Assembly: GCA_052273485.1 (NCBI GenBank)
Contig: DAVZID010000013.1
Location: 1-56,174 of the forward strand
Direction of reading: 5' to 3'
DNA length: 56,174 nt
Source of the DNA: Anthropogastromicrobium sp052273485
Lineage (GTDB): Bacteria; Bacillota; Clostridia; Lachnospirales; Lachnospiraceae
In this document: in pieces, positions 42,078 to 51,624 of the stretch
Numbering within the stretch: position 1 is the first letter of the stretch
How the letters are laid out: every line of letters begins with the position of its first letter
Program-made: the position numbers and the translations under genes
The notes under the pieces: generated by a model
Told to the model about the DNA's origin: nothing
What the model saw: only the letters and a program-made list of their open reading frames with translations
Database searches by the model: none

Positions 42078-44093
42078 TTATTCGTTTGTGTTATTCGATG
42101 CATCTGCAATCGGACTGCCATCAGCTGCGGTTGCCTGTGCAGCTTCTGTTTTCTTTAAACTTACAGAGGACGGCGACTCTGTTTTTTCCTGTGAATCTGC
42201 TACTGATACACGATCCATTCCAACCTGATGCTCCATCTGCTCCAGACGACATTTATGGAAGATTTCCATGAACTCTTTTCCGGTAATTGTCTCTTCTTTA
42301 ATTAAGAACTCTGCCAGATGGTCCATGACCTCTCGATTTTCCGAAAGCAGCTGCTTTGCCTGCTCATAGCATTTCTTAAGCGTTTCCTTTACTACCTGAT
42401 CAATTTGAGCGGCCGTTGCATCAGCACAATTTAGCACTCTGCGTCCATCCAAGTACTGGTTTTCTACTGTCTCGAGTGCCATCAGACCAAACTCTTCTGA
42501 CATGCCATACATTGTGATCATGTCTCTTACATAGGCAGTTGCCTGCTCAATATCATTTGATGCACCAGTTGTCACGCTGTTAAAGACAAGTTCCTCTGCG
42601 GCACGTCCTCCAAGCGCCATGACAACCATGTTTAAGATTTCTTCCTTGGAGTCTAGGAATTTTTCCTCTGCCGGTGTCTGCATTACATAGCCGAGCGCAC
42701 CCATTGTTCTTGGTACAATTGTGATTTTCTGTACAGGTTCTGAATCCTTTTGAAGTGCACTGATCAGTGCATGGCCAACCTCATGATAGGAAACGATACG
42801 TCTTTCTTTCTGATTCATGACGCGGTCCTTCTTTTCCTTACCGACAAGGACAACCTCGACTGCCTCAAGAAGATCCTTCTGAGATACCACCTGACTTCCT
42901 CTTTTTACTGCAGTTATTGCTGCCTCGTTGATCATATTAGCAAGATCTGAACCTACAGCACCGCTTGTTGCAAGCGCAATTGCCTCTAAATCAACAGAAT
43001 CATCCATGCGCACATCCTTTGCATGAACCTTTAAGATTGCGATACGTCCTTTCAGATCCGGCTTGTCTACGATAACACGACGGTCAAATCGACCCGGACG
43101 AAGCAGCGCCTTGTCCAAAATCTCCGGACGGTTTGTCGCTGCCATAACAAGTACGCCCTTGGAAGCATCAAATCCATCCATCTCGGAGAGCAGCTGGTTT
43201 AAGGTCTGCTCGCGCTCATCATTTCCGCCGTAGCGAGTATCTCTTGTCTTACCGATTGCATCAATCTCGTCGATGAAAATGATACACGGCGCATTCTGCT
43301 GTGCGGTCTTAAACAGATCACGCACTCTCGATGCACCAACACCGACAAACATTTCCACAAAATCAGAACCAGACAGTGAGAAGAACGGCACCTTCGCCTC
43401 TCCTGCAACGGCTCTTGCAAGAAGCGTTTTACCAGTTCCTGGCGGGCCTACAAGAAGCGCACCCTTTGGCAGCTTTGCACCAATCTGCACATATTTCTGT
43501 GGGTTGTGCAAGAAGTCAACAATCTCGGTTAACGATTCCTTTGCTTCATCCTCACCAGCCACATCAGCAAATGTCACACCAGTCGCACGACTCATATTGG
43601 TCGCTGTGTTTGCCTTTCCAATGCCCATCATACCACCAGAACCGCCTCCGATGCGTCTCATCAAAAAGCCCATGAAAATCCAGATCAATGCAAACGGAAG
43701 GATATACACTAAAATAAATTCTAAGATTGCCGAACCAGAGCTATCCTCTATACCCGTATACTCCACACCAGCCTCGTTTAACATTGGAAGCAGGTTAGAA
43801 TCTGGAAGATACGGTGTGTAATACGTCATCCGAAGATCATTCTTCAGCGTAAAGGTAACTCTCGAGCTTGAGATCTTTACGGTATCCACATTTCCCTCTT
43901 CTACTGCTGTTACAAATTCATCGTACGTTACCTTTTTGGTCGTACTGCTTTTGACTAGAGAATCCAGTCCGGTTATCAGTGCAATCGTGACGGCTGCCAC
44001 AATGGCTAATATCACATACAGCTGAAAATTTGGTTTCTTATTCTTACTGTTTCTGTTATTCCTGTTATCAGGTTTTCTTTCCCTGTCGTCCAT
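42078..44093 (-). CDS. ftsH: ATP-dependent zinc metalloprotease FtsH
   Basis: 671 residues from ATG 44093, which has GTGAGGA upstream. Membrane-bound hexameric protease for membrane and regulatory proteins. Order: basic cytoplasmic N-terminus, helix one (about 25-48), a periplasm-side domain, helix two (about 120-145), AAA+ module with Walker A GPPGTGKT, Walker B IIFIDEID and the second region of homology, then a peptidase domain with the zinc motif HEVGH. The last 50 residues are a Ser/Glu/Ala-rich tail. A consensus promoter lies at 44161-44189. Confidence 0.95.
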   Translation of the reverse strand: MDDRERKPDNRNNRNSKNKKPNFQLYVILAIVAAVTIALITGLDSLVKSSTTKKVTYDEFVTAVEEGNVDTVKISSSRVTFTLKNDLRMTYYTPYLPDSNLLPMLNEAGVEYTGIEDSSGSAILEFILVYILPFALIWIFMGFLMRRIGGGSGGMMGIGKANTATNMSRATGVTFADVAGEDEAKESLTEIVDFLHNPQKYVQIGAKLPKGALLVGPPGTGKTLLARAVAGEAKVPFFSLSGSDFVEMFVGVGASRVRDLFKTAQQNAPCIIFIDEIDAIGKTRDTRYGGNDEREQTLNQLLSEMDGFDASKGVLVMAATNRPEILDKALLRPGRFDRRVIVDKPDLKGRIAILKVHAKDVRMDDSVDLEAIALATSGAVGSDLANMINEAAITAVKRGSQVVSQKDLLEAVEVVLVGKEKKDRVMNQKERRIVSYHEVGHALISALQKDSEPVQKITIVPRTMGALGYVMQTPAEEKFLDSKEEILNMVVMALGGRAAEELVFNSVTTGASNDIEQATAYVRDMITMYGMSEEFGLMALETVENQYLDGRRVLNCADATAAQIDQVVKETLKKCYEQAKQLLSENREVMDHLAEFLIKEETITGKEFMEIFHKCRLEQMEHQVGMDRVSVADSQEKTESPSSVSLKKTEAAQATAADGSPIADASNNTNE

Positions 44094-44132
44094 TCGTTCC
44101 TCACCTTTCCTAATTTTCAGTACCACCTACAC

Positions 44133-44189
44133 ATGTATACATAGTAGGTAAACTGTAACTATTATATAATTGAACCTTTAATATTGCAA
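44133..44189 (-). promoter_or_regulatory. ftsH promoter and palindromic leader
   Basis: Minus strand: -35 TTGCAA (44189-44184), 17-bp spacer, -10 TATAAT (44166-44161). A 10-bp perfect palindrome ATGTATACAT (44133-44142) lies about 20 bp after the start site. It is not a CIRCE or CtsR site. Confidence 0.75.
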
Positions 44190-44317
44190 GAAAATTTCTG
44201 TGAAATAATAGTGGCGCAGAAAAAAAAATGGTTGTATAATAAGTCTGTTTTTGTTATAGTTTATCCATGCATCATTTACTGTTGACAATTTTATTTTTTT
44301 CTTCAGAGGAGGTAATT

Positions 44318-45931
44318 ATGCCTGTTAAGTACGTATTTGTCACCGGAGGCGTTGTATCCGGACTTGGAAAAGGAATCACTGCCGCATCACTTGGCCGTCT
44401 GTTAAAGGCCCGCGGCTACACCGTGACCATGCAGAAGTTTGACCCTTATATCAACATTGACCCGGGAACGATGAACCCGGTTCAGCACGGAGAGGTTTTC
44501 GTCACCGATGATGGTGCAGAGACCGACCTGGATCTTGGCCACTATGAGCGCTTTATCGATGAGAGCCTCACCCGCAATTCCAATGTTACCACTGGAAAGG
44601 TTTACTGGAGCGTACTGCAGCGCGAGCGCCGCGGCGATTACGGTGGCGGTACCGTACAGGTAATTCCTCACATCACAAATGAAATCAAGGATCGTTTCTA
44701 CCGCAATTTCACAACCGATAAGACCGAGATCGCCATCATCGAGGTCGGCGGTACCGTCGGCGATATCGAAAGTCAGCCATTCTTGGAGTCCATCCGCCAG
44801 TTCCAGCACGAGATTGGCCGTGGCAATTCGATGTTAATCCATGTTACCCTGATTCCGTATCTGTCTGCTTCTCAGGAATTAAAGACAAAGCCAACGCAGG
44901 CCAGCGTCAAGGAACTTCAGGGTATGGGTCTTCAGCCAGATATTATCATGTGCCGCAGTGATTACCCGATGGGCGATCAGATGAAGGCAAAGATCGGTCT
45001 GTTCTGTAATGTTCCAGTCAGCCACGTTTTGGAGAACTTAAACTGTGACGTTTTATATGAGGTTCCGTTAATGCTTGAGGAAGAGCATCTGGCCGATGTT
45101 GCCTGTGAATGTCTTGGTCTGGAAAGTCCAAAGCCGGATCTGGACGATTGGAAGGCTATGGTTGATGCATGGAAGAACCCAACCAGCTCTGTAACCGTTG
45201 CTCTTGTCGGAAAGTATACCGCTCTTCACGATGCATATATCAGTGTTGTTGAGGCTCTTAAGCACGGCGGCGTTGCTCATCATGCAAGTGTCAACATCAA
45301 GTGGGTGGATTCCGAGCAGGTAACACCGAAAAATGTCGATGAGATTTTAAAGGATGTATCTGGTGTCATCGTTCCTGGAGGATTTGGCGATCGTGGTATC
45401 GAGGGTATGATTACTTCCATCCGCTATGCACGTGAACACAAGATTCCGTTCCTCGGCCTGTGCCTTGGTATGCAGATGGCAATCGTTGAGTTTGCTCGCC
45501 ACGTACTGGATATCCGCGATGCCCACAGCATTGAGCTTGATCCGCAGACTGCTCATCCGGTTATCCATCTGATGCCAGATCAAAATGGCGTCACCGATCT
45601 GGGCGGTACCCTACGTCTTGGCTCCTATCCATGCATCTTAGGAAAGGATACAAAGGCTTACGAGCTTTACGGAACCGAGAAGATTGCAGAGCGCCATCGT
45701 CACCGCTACGAGGTTAACAACGATTATCGTGCTGCCCTCACCTCTCACGGCATGACCCTCTCCGGTATCTCACCGGATGGCCGCATCGTTGAGATGATCG
45801 AGCTTCCAAATCATCCGTGGTTTATCGGTACTCAGGCTCATCCAGAGTTAAAGTCCAGACCGAACCGCCCGCATCCATTATTCAAGGGCTTCATCGGTGC
45901 TGCACTGGAGTATCAGGAAAATAACAAATAA
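44318..45931 (+). CDS. pyrG: CTP synthase
   Basis: 537 residues from ATG 44318, 5 nt after GAGGAGG. Aminates UTP to CTP using glutamine. The N-terminal synthase domain starts KYVFVTGGVVSGLGKGITAAS, with the CTP/UTP-binding region around GGTVGDIES; the C-terminal class I amidotransferase has the nucleophile in GLCLGMQMA and His/Glu in AHPELKSRP. Length and motifs are complete. No PyrG-type attenuator (the leader GGGC-pausing arrangement of Bacillus) is evident in 44200-44317; TATAAT at 44235-44240 may be the -10. Confidence 0.95.
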   Translation: MPVKYVFVTGGVVSGLGKGITAASLGRLLKARGYTVTMQKFDPYINIDPGTMNPVQHGEVFVTDDGAETDLDLGHYERFIDESLTRNSNVTTGKVYWSVLQRERRGDYGGGTVQVIPHITNEIKDRFYRNFTTDKTEIAIIEVGGTVGDIESQPFLESIRQFQHEIGRGNSMLIHVTLIPYLSASQELKTKPTQASVKELQGMGLQPDIIMCRSDYPMGDQMKAKIGLFCNVPVSHVLENLNCDVLYEVPLMLEEEHLADVACECLGLESPKPDLDDWKAMVDAWKNPTSSVTVALVGKYTALHDAYISVVEALKHGGVAHHASVNIKWVDSEQVTPKNVDEILKDVSGVIVPGGFGDRGIEGMITSIRYAREHKIPFLGLCLGMQMAIVEFARHVLDIRDAHSIELDPQTAHPVIHLMPDQNGVTDLGGTLRLGSYPCILGKDTKAYELYGTEKIAERHRHRYEVNNDYRAALTSHGMTLSGISPDGRIVEMIELPNHPWFIGTQAHPELKSRPNRPHPLFKGFIGAALEYQENNK

Positions 45932-45980
45932 GCGATTCTGAATCGTTACTTATTTTATTTAATTGTTTAATTGCTCAAAA

Positions 45981-46016
45981 GAGGCAACCCGCATCAATTT
46001 GGATTGCCTCTTTTTT
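45981..46016. terminator. Terminator between convergent pyrG and glpK
   Basis: GAGGCAACCC/GGATTGCCTC with a 10-nt loop and TTTTTT on the plus strand; also has TTTT on the minus side. Confidence 0.9.
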
Positions 46017-46102
46017 CTTGCTTTTGTACTCGTTTTTATTTTACTTTCTTATTTTGTTCTTTTGCTTTGACTTTTGTTCTTTTGTTTCGACCTTTTTCAC
46101 AC

Positions 46103-47605
46103 TTATTCTTCCGTATCGTTTGCCCAAAAAAGTGCACAGCGGACAGCCTTTCTCCATCCCTTTAGCTTCTGCTTACGCTGTTTCTCGCCAATTGATGAAT
46201 GAAATGCGCGCTGCAACTGCCAATTTGCACGAATTTCTTCCTTGTCCTTCCAGTAACCAGTTGCAAGACCTGCCAGGTAAGCTGCGCCGAGCGCTGTAGT
46301 CTCGATACATCCTGGGCGTTCTACCTGCGCATCTAGTATGTCTGCCTGAAACTGCAGCAGAAAATTATTGGCACTTGCACCACCATCTGCCTTTAACGTC
46401 TGGATTAAATAACCACTGTCCTGCTCCATCGCCTCAAGCACATCATGCACCTGATAGGCCAATGATTCCACCGCTGCCCGCACAAAATGAGCGCGACTGA
46501 CACCTCTTGTTAGTCCCACGAATGTACCTCTTGCATACTGATTCCAATACGGTGCGCCGAGTCCTGTAAATGCTGGAACCAGATAGGCACCTGCCGTATC
46601 CTCAACCGACTGACACAATCCTTCTGTCTCTGCCGCGCTTCGGATCATCCACAGCTCATCGCGAAGCCACTGAATTGTCGCACCTGCCACAAATACACTT
46701 CCCTCAAGTGCATATTGTACCTCGCCCGGTGAGCCCGCCGCAATTGTCGTGACAAGACCATGCTCAGAGCTTACCGGTTCTGCACCTGTATTCATCAAAA
46801 GGAAGCATCCAGTTCCATATGTATTTTTTACATCACCTGGCTCAAAACAGCACTGTCCAAAAAGCGCTGCCTGCTGATCTCCTGCGATACCTGCGATTGG
46901 AATTGCGCCTCCAGTAATTTCTGGATCCGTCTTTCCGTAAATGCAGCTACTCGGAAGCACCTTTGGCAGCATTGCTTTCGGAATACGAAAATAAGTTAAA
47001 AGTTCATCGTCCCACGCTAATGTATGAATGTTAAACAGCATGGTTCGTGATGCATTGGTATAGTCGGTCGCATGAACGACACCACCAGTCAGCTTCCAGA
47101 CAAGCCAACAGTCGACCGTTCCAAAGAGAAGTTCACCTGCCTCGGCACGCTTTCTTGCACCCGGTACCTGATCAAGAATCCACTCGATTTTGGTTGCAGA
47201 AAAATACGCATCTGGTACCAATCCTGTCTTTTCCTGAACGGTGTCGGTCATTCCCTCTGCCATCAGACGATCAATCCGCTCGCTTGTACGACGACATTGC
47301 CATACAATCGCCGGATAAATCGGCCGGCCTGTCTTTTTGTCCCAAATGATCGTGGTCTCTCGCTGATTGGTAATGCCGATTGCATGAATCTGCTCTGGCA
47401 GTGCATCAATCTTGTTCATTGCCTCCGACATCACGCTCACCTGCGATGCCCAAATCTCCATCGGGTCATGCTCTACCCAACCCGGCTTTGGGTAATGCTG
47501 TTCAAATTCTTTTTGCGCTACACTGCAAATGCTTCCGTTGCGGTCAAACAAAATGCAGCGTGAACTCGTTGTGCCTTGGTCAAGCGCCATCATATACTTT
47601 TCCAT
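46103..47605 (-). CDS. glpK: Glycerol kinase
   Basis: 500 residues; makes glycerol 3-phosphate. FGGY family: ALDQGTTSSRCILFD at the start, WVEHDP, NQRETTIIWDK, AGIAGDQQAALFGQ, the signature GLTRGVSRAHFVRA and KADGGASANNF. All substrate-contacting residues of the N-terminal domain are present. AGGAGG precedes the start and a consensus promoter lies at 47659-47687. No glycerol facilitator or glycerol-3-phosphate dehydrogenase is adjacent. Probably controlled by carbon catabolite repression through the HprK/Crh system, though I saw no clear cre site. Confidence 0.95.
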   Translation of the reverse strand: MEKYMMALDQGTTSSRCILFDRNGSICSVAQKEFEQHYPKPGWVEHDPMEIWASQVSVMSEAMNKIDALPEQIHAIGITNQRETTIIWDKKTGRPIYPAIVWQCRRTSERIDRLMAEGMTDTVQEKTGLVPDAYFSATKIEWILDQVPGARKRAEAGELLFGTVDCWLVWKLTGGVVHATDYTNASRTMLFNIHTLAWDDELLTYFRIPKAMLPKVLPSSCIYGKTDPEITGGAIPIAGIAGDQQAALFGQCCFEPGDVKNTYGTGCFLLMNTGAEPVSSEHGLVTTIAAGSPGEVQYALEGSVFVAGATIQWLRDELWMIRSAAETEGLCQSVEDTAGAYLVPAFTGLGAPYWNQYARGTFVGLTRGVSRAHFVRAAVESLAYQVHDVLEAMEQDSGYLIQTLKADGGASANNFLLQFQADILDAQVERPGCIETTALGAAYLAGLATGYWKDKEEIRANWQLQRAFHSSIGEKQRKQKLKGWRKAVRCALFWANDTEE

Positions 47606-47658
47606 TGTGTCCTCCTTTTGTTTCGCAAATCAGTTCGTTTTCTTATGCTCATGCTGCT

Positions 47659-47687
47659 ATTATAGCTGATCATAATAGGACTGTAAA
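47659..47687 (-). promoter_or_regulatory. glpK promoter
   Basis: Minus strand: -35 TTTACA (47687-47682), 17-bp spacer, -10 TATAAT (47664-47659). Confidence 0.8.
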
Positions 47688-47730
47688 TGGTAGATTTGCC
47701 GATCGGATGACCCGGTATATTATAACGCTT

Positions 47731-48090
47731 TTATTTTTTGAGCTTTGGATGACTGAGTAGCGACGCTAGATAGCCAAATACCATTGCCGCACAGATACCT
47801 GCGGAGCTAGCAGTCAGGCCACCCTTAAAGATGCCAAGCAATCCTTCTTCATCGACTGCCTTTTTGACACCTTTCCAGAGTGTATTGCCAAAACCAAGAA
47901 GCGGCACACTCGCACCGGCTCCTGCCCACTCTTTAAATGGTTCATAGATGCCAAACGCACCTAAAAATACACCTGTCACCACGAGAATCACCATAACGCG
48001 ACCTGGCATCAGCTTTGTTTTATCCATTAGAAGCTGAGACAATGCACAGATGATACCGCCGATAGCGAATGCAATCAGATAGTCTTGCAT
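47731..48090 (-). CDS. spoVAE: Stage V sporulation protein AE (SpoVAEb)
   Basis: 119 residues, mostly hydrophobic with three to four predicted membrane helices; motifs include FAIGGIICALSQLLMD and the SpoVAE pattern GFGNTLWKGVKKAVDEEGLLGIF (shown in part). SpoVA proteins form the inner-spore-membrane channel that moves Ca-dipicolinate in during sporulation and out during germination. AAAGGAGG precedes the start, which overlaps spoVAD by 16 bp. Expected expression is in the forespore under SigG; I could not pick out a convincing SigG promoter upstream of spoVAD. Confidence 0.92.
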   Translation of the reverse strand: MQDYLIAFAIGGIICALSQLLMDKTKLMPGRVMVILVVTGVFLGAFGIYEPFKEWAGAGASVPLLGFGNTLWKGVKKAVDEEGLLGIFKGGLTASSAGICAAMVFGYLASLLSHPKLKK

Positions 48091-49214
48091 GAAATGCCTC
48101 CTTTTGCGAATAGCGCAGCCTTTTTCTTTTCTTCTTCGTTCTTTTTTCTTTTTTCATTTGCATCAAAATGATCGTCAAATGAATCAAGCGCTTCGATGGC
48201 AACTGCATGCGCGATGCCCGGAATGCTTGCACCTTCGTTAAAGGAAATCTTTGACAGAAGCGCGCCTGTCGGAACGAAAAGCACACGTTTCCAAATTTTC
48301 TTCTGAATTTGAGGCAAGATATATGCAGCCAATATCACGGCACTGCAGCCACATCCGCTTCCACCTGCATGAACATCCTGTTCTTTTCGCTCAAAAATTT
48401 CTAGTCCGCAGTCCATATGACGATCGGATATATCAATCTGCTTTTCGCGGAGTAAATCAAGTAATAGTTTGCTTCCAACCTGGCTAAGATCACCTGTGAT
48501 GATCTTGTCGTAATCGGTCGGTTTTGTCTTAAAATCTTCGAAATGCTGCGCAATCGTATCGCAGGCTGCAGGTGCCATCGCCGCTCCCATATTCATCGAA
48601 TCGGTAATTCCATAATCCACGATTTTTCCCGTTGTGATTCCTGTAATTTTTGCAAGCGGAAGATCGAGTGGAGTTGTCGTGTGTGCCTTAACACTTTCAA
48701 GTACAACAGCACCAGCTCCTGTTACCGTCCATTCTGCACTGAGCGGTCTCTGGTTTCCATAATCAGATGGGAAACGAAACTGCCTCTCGGCTGAAGCATA
48801 ATGACTGCTTGTCACGCACAGTACATGATCGGCATAGTCTGCGTTGACAAGCATTGCACCTGTCGCGAGTGTAAGTCCCATCGTGGAGCAAGCACCATAC
48901 ATGCCGATTGTTGGACAATTCAGCTCACTGATGCCAAAGCTACTTGCGATACACTGACCAAGCAGATCACCTGCCAGCACATAGCGAATTTGCTTCGACG
49001 AAAGATGTGCCTTCTCGAGTACCTTCTTTGCGGCACGCTTTTGAAGCTCACTCTCTGCCTGTTCCCAGCTGTCCTGTCCACAGGTTCCATCCGGGTCGAT
49101 TTCATCAAATAGGGCACCAAATGGTCCCTCTGCCTCTTTCGGGCCAACAACAGAGGCCGCCTGCAGAATGCGGGGCGGCCTCTCAAATCGAATACTTGCT
49201 GTTCCTGTCTGCAT
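48075..49214 (-). CDS. spoVAD: Stage V sporulation protein AD
   Basis: 379 residues with a thiolase-like fold; binds dipicolinic acid and works with the SpoVA channel. Recognised by SIRFERPPRILQAASVVGPKE (in part), MYGACSTMGLTLATGAML, TSSHYASAERQFRFP and GAGAVVLE. The last 25 residues are highly charged and Lys-rich, longer than I would expect. AAGGAG lies 5 nt before the ATG. The usual partner spoVAC, normally directly upstream, is absent: the 227 bp upstream (49215-49441) hold no gene and lead to an unrelated ATPase. Confidence 0.92.
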   Translation of the reverse strand: MQTGTASIRFERPPRILQAASVVGPKEAEGPFGALFDEIDPDGTCGQDSWEQAESELQKRAAKKVLEKAHLSSKQIRYVLAGDLLGQCIASSFGISELNCPTIGMYGACSTMGLTLATGAMLVNADYADHVLCVTSSHYASAERQFRFPSDYGNQRPLSAEWTVTGAGAVVLESVKAHTTTPLDLPLAKITGITTGKIVDYGITDSMNMGAAMAPAACDTIAQHFEDFKTKPTDYDKIITGDLSQVGSKLLLDLLREKQIDISDRHMDCGLEIFERKEQDVHAGGSGCGCSAVILAAYILPQIQKKIWKRVLFVPTGALLSKISFNEGASIPGIAHAVAIEALDSFDDHFDANEKRKKNEEEKKKAALFAKGGISCKTI

Positions 49215-49441
49215 AATCGCTCCTTAGTTTAATAATACCATTTCCAGATATCCATCCATACTTTTTATACATATTTCTTATGAATGAAGAACTCTGTAAT
49301 TGGTAGCTTTTTATTCTAAGGCTACTTTACCCAGATCAGTCAAAAACTATTCGTGCTATTTTTTTGTGTTACTATGAAACTTGTTGATTTTAAAAAATAA
49401 AATAAATTAAAACACCACTTGCAAAATCACCCAGATAAAGC

Positions 49442-51034
49442 TTACGCAAACAGTTCCTTCACCATTGCCTCATCATAGGTAACATTCTTTACCTTGTTGA
49501 CCTCGATGCGGTACAGTGCATTTGCTGCGATATGCTCTGCTGCCTGCTCCAGATCACGGATACCAGTTGTATGTGCATAAAGATCAACGACAGTCTCAAC
49601 CGCCTCTGGTGTGACGATGCACTCGCCCTCACGAAGACCCATGCGGCGCAATACCTTTGGCAGTGCAAAACGTGTGAAAATGATCTTCTTTTCTTTTTTT
49701 GTGTAATCCGGAATGTCGATTACGGCAAAACGGGACATAAGCGGTGCACTGATCTGATCCTTGTTGTTGGCAGTTGCGATCGGGTAAACACCGCCAGTCG
49801 GAACCATACACTCCATATAATTATCGGTAAAGCCAAGGTTATCAAGAAGGGTCAGAAGTACATCGGCCGGGTTGCCGCTGCCCTTGCTGGATGCTGCCTT
49901 ATCAAGCTCGTTGATAATAAAGACAAGGTTAGACTCACGTGCTGCGGAGAATGCTTCCATGATGATACCTGGCTTTGCGTTTGCATAAATACGAGAGCTT
50001 CCTGTTAACTGCTCTGGGTCATTGATAGAGCTCATATCGAGTGTCGTCCACGGCAGCTTCAGGATTCTGGCAACCGCATACGCGATCTGAGATTTTCCGG
50101 TACCAGCTGGGCCAACAAGCAGCAGACCATATGCCGGCAGGGTGTGCGTACGGTTAATCTGAATAATCGTCTCGATGATTCTTTGCTTTACGCGCTCCAT
50201 ACCGTACAGCTCCTCATCAAGTACCTGACGGGCATACGCCGGATCAATTGCCTCAAAATAGTTGCTCTTCCACTGAATATTCATCATAATGGAAAGAGCT
50301 CGCTGCGCATGGCGCTTTTCCTCCGGGGAAACCTCGTGAGAACGCGCTACTGCCAAATTTCGTCTCGCCCAAAGACGGATATTGTCTGGAAGGGTCTTTC
50401 CTGCACAGGTCAAAAAGTCGGTGATGCTCTGAAGACTGGTGATCTTCATATCATCGCCAAGTTCTTCCTTCTCCTCGTCCTCAACCTCCTCTGCCGGTGC
50501 ATCACTTGCAAGCAGACGATCAATCATAAACTGTAAGAAGCCATCCTCTGCGGAAAGCTTTGTGCCACCGCCAAATGCGATTTCACGAATCTTATAAACG
50601 GCATATCCTTCTGATGTATTCTTACCGGACAGGCGCACATTGATATGGTTATCGCCCAGCCAACGCACAAGTCCGACAAAACGTGAATCCACCTTCAGAA
50701 TATCGGCGGTATAGGACTCTTTTGAATCCTCTTCCTTAAACTCAAATGCGGTTTTCTTTGTCGGATTGGTAAAAAATCCCGCGGAATGATGCGCATGCTC
50801 TTTGTCTTTATTGTCCAGAATCAAAATCGGATGCTCCGGTGTGGAGATCTCCTCATTGGAACGAAATGTCGTGTAGGTGCACTCCGGATTGACCTTCTCT
50901 TCTGTCTGGTTACTGAAATCAAAAACTCTCATTTTCTCCCTCACTTGCTCGATGTCGTTGCTGATGAATCCAAATGGCAGGCCATATGCCATGTGCGTTT
51001 TATAAATCATATGCATTACACACGTTGTATACAT
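49442..51034 (-). CDS. Lon-like AAA+ ATPase without protease domain
   Basis: About 530 residues. The N-terminal third is unassigned, with an acidic loop (AEEVEDEEKEELGDD). From about residue 275 it resembles the Lon AAA+ core: LYGMERVKQRIIETI, Walker A LLVGPAGTGKSQ, a substrate-loop-like segment, Walker B VFIINELDKA (Lon has DE; here NE, so the Mg-coordinating Asp is Asn) and the alpha subdomain TTGIRDLEQAAEHIAANAL. The chain ends just after it, where Lon's Ser/Lys protease domain would begin. It may be a remodelling or assembly ATPase. Start is uncertain: ATG 51034 has no good ribosome binding site, while ATG 50932 follows GAGGGAG at short spacing. Confidence 0.7.
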   Translation of the reverse strand: MYTTCVMHMIYKTHMAYGLPFGFISNDIEQVREKMRVFDFSNQTEEKVNPECTYTTFRSNEEISTPEHPILILDNKDKEHAHHSAGFFTNPTKKTAFEFKEEDSKESYTADILKVDSRFVGLVRWLGDNHINVRLSGKNTSEGYAVYKIREIAFGGGTKLSAEDGFLQFMIDRLLASDAPAEEVEDEEKEELGDDMKITSLQSITDFLTCAGKTLPDNIRLWARRNLAVARSHEVSPEEKRHAQRALSIMMNIQWKSNYFEAIDPAYARQVLDEELYGMERVKQRIIETIIQINRTHTLPAYGLLLVGPAGTGKSQIAYAVARILKLPWTTLDMSSINDPEQLTGSSRIYANAKPGIIMEAFSAARESNLVFIINELDKAASSKGSGNPADVLLTLLDNLGFTDNYMECMVPTGGVYPIATANNKDQISAPLMSRFAVIDIPDYTKKEKKIIFTRFALPKVLRRMGLREGECIVTPEAVETVVDLYAHTTGIRDLEQAAEHIAANALYRIEVNKVKNVTYDEAMVKELFA

Positions 51035-51069
51035 TTCATCCAACTGCCGATTGGATTCGTCATGGTTTC

Positions 51070-51098
51070 AGTATAGCGCATCTGCACGCTTCGGTCAA
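51070..51098 (-). promoter_or_regulatory. Promoter of the Lon-like ATPase gene
   Basis: Minus strand: -35 TTGACC (51098-51093), 17-bp spacer, -10 TATACT (51075-51070). The expected transcript starts near 51063, within 30 nt of the first candidate start codon, and contains a 15-codon ATG-initiated frame out of phase with the gene. Confidence 0.75.
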
Positions 51099-51128
51099 TT
51101 GCAAAACATAGTAAAGACACCTTCCGAT

Positions 51129-51151
51129 TGCCCTTCGTTCCCCTTCCGGGT
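51129..51151. repeat. 23-bp dispersed motif after sufU
   Basis: TGCCCTTCGTT, two variable bases, CCTTCCGGGT: matches 2512-2534 at 21 of 23 positions. Both copies lie within 30 bp after a stop codon of a minus-strand gene. Confidence 0.6.
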
Positions 51152-51156
51152 GGCCA

Positions 51157-51624
51157 TCACTCACAGTGGCTGCACTCCCCATGTCCGGTACACTTATTAT
51201 CCTTAAGCATCTCCTCCATGGTATGCCATCCGAGTACTGCACACTTTACACGTGCCGGCATATGCGCAATATCCTCGAGCGCAGACGCTTCCTCAAGGCT
51301 CTCGATTTCTTCCTCGGTAGCAGTTCCCTTGATCATCTTTAAGAAGCTGTCGGCAAGTTCCTGTGCCTTTTCTACCTTCTGTCCGATGATCAAATCGAGC
51401 ATCATATCTGCGGAGGCCTGAGAAACAGCGCATCCCTCGCCTACGAAGGAGCCATCCACGATCACGCCATCCTCAACCTTGAGTTTCAGCCAAATGTGAT
51501 CGCCGCAGGTCGGGTTTAAGCCTTCCATCACCATATTTGCATCGTCTAAATCATGCTTATGACCCGGATGCATATTGTGATCGATTAAAATTTCATTGTA
51601 AAAGGTTTTGTTTGTATTAGTCAA
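51157..51624 (-). CDS. sufU: SufU iron-sulfur assembly protein
   Basis: 155 residues of the NifU_N/IscU fold. SufU accepts persulfide sulfur from SufS through a zinc-bound cysteine and passes it to SufBCD. The three cysteines are in NPTCGD, GEGCAVSQ and VKCAVLGW, and the spacer insertion between the second and third that distinguishes SufU from IscU is present. A Cys/His tail, NKCTGHGECSHCE, is an addition that could bind metal. The start overlaps the sufS stop by 8 bp. Confidence 0.93.
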   Translation of the reverse strand: MTNTNKTFYNEILIDHNMHPGHKHDLDDANMVMEGLNPTCGDHIWLKLKVEDGVIVDGSFVGEGCAVSQASADMMLDLIIGQKVEKAQELADSFLKMIKGTATEEEIESLEEASALEDIAHMPARVKCAVLGWHTMEEMLKDNKCTGHGECSHCE

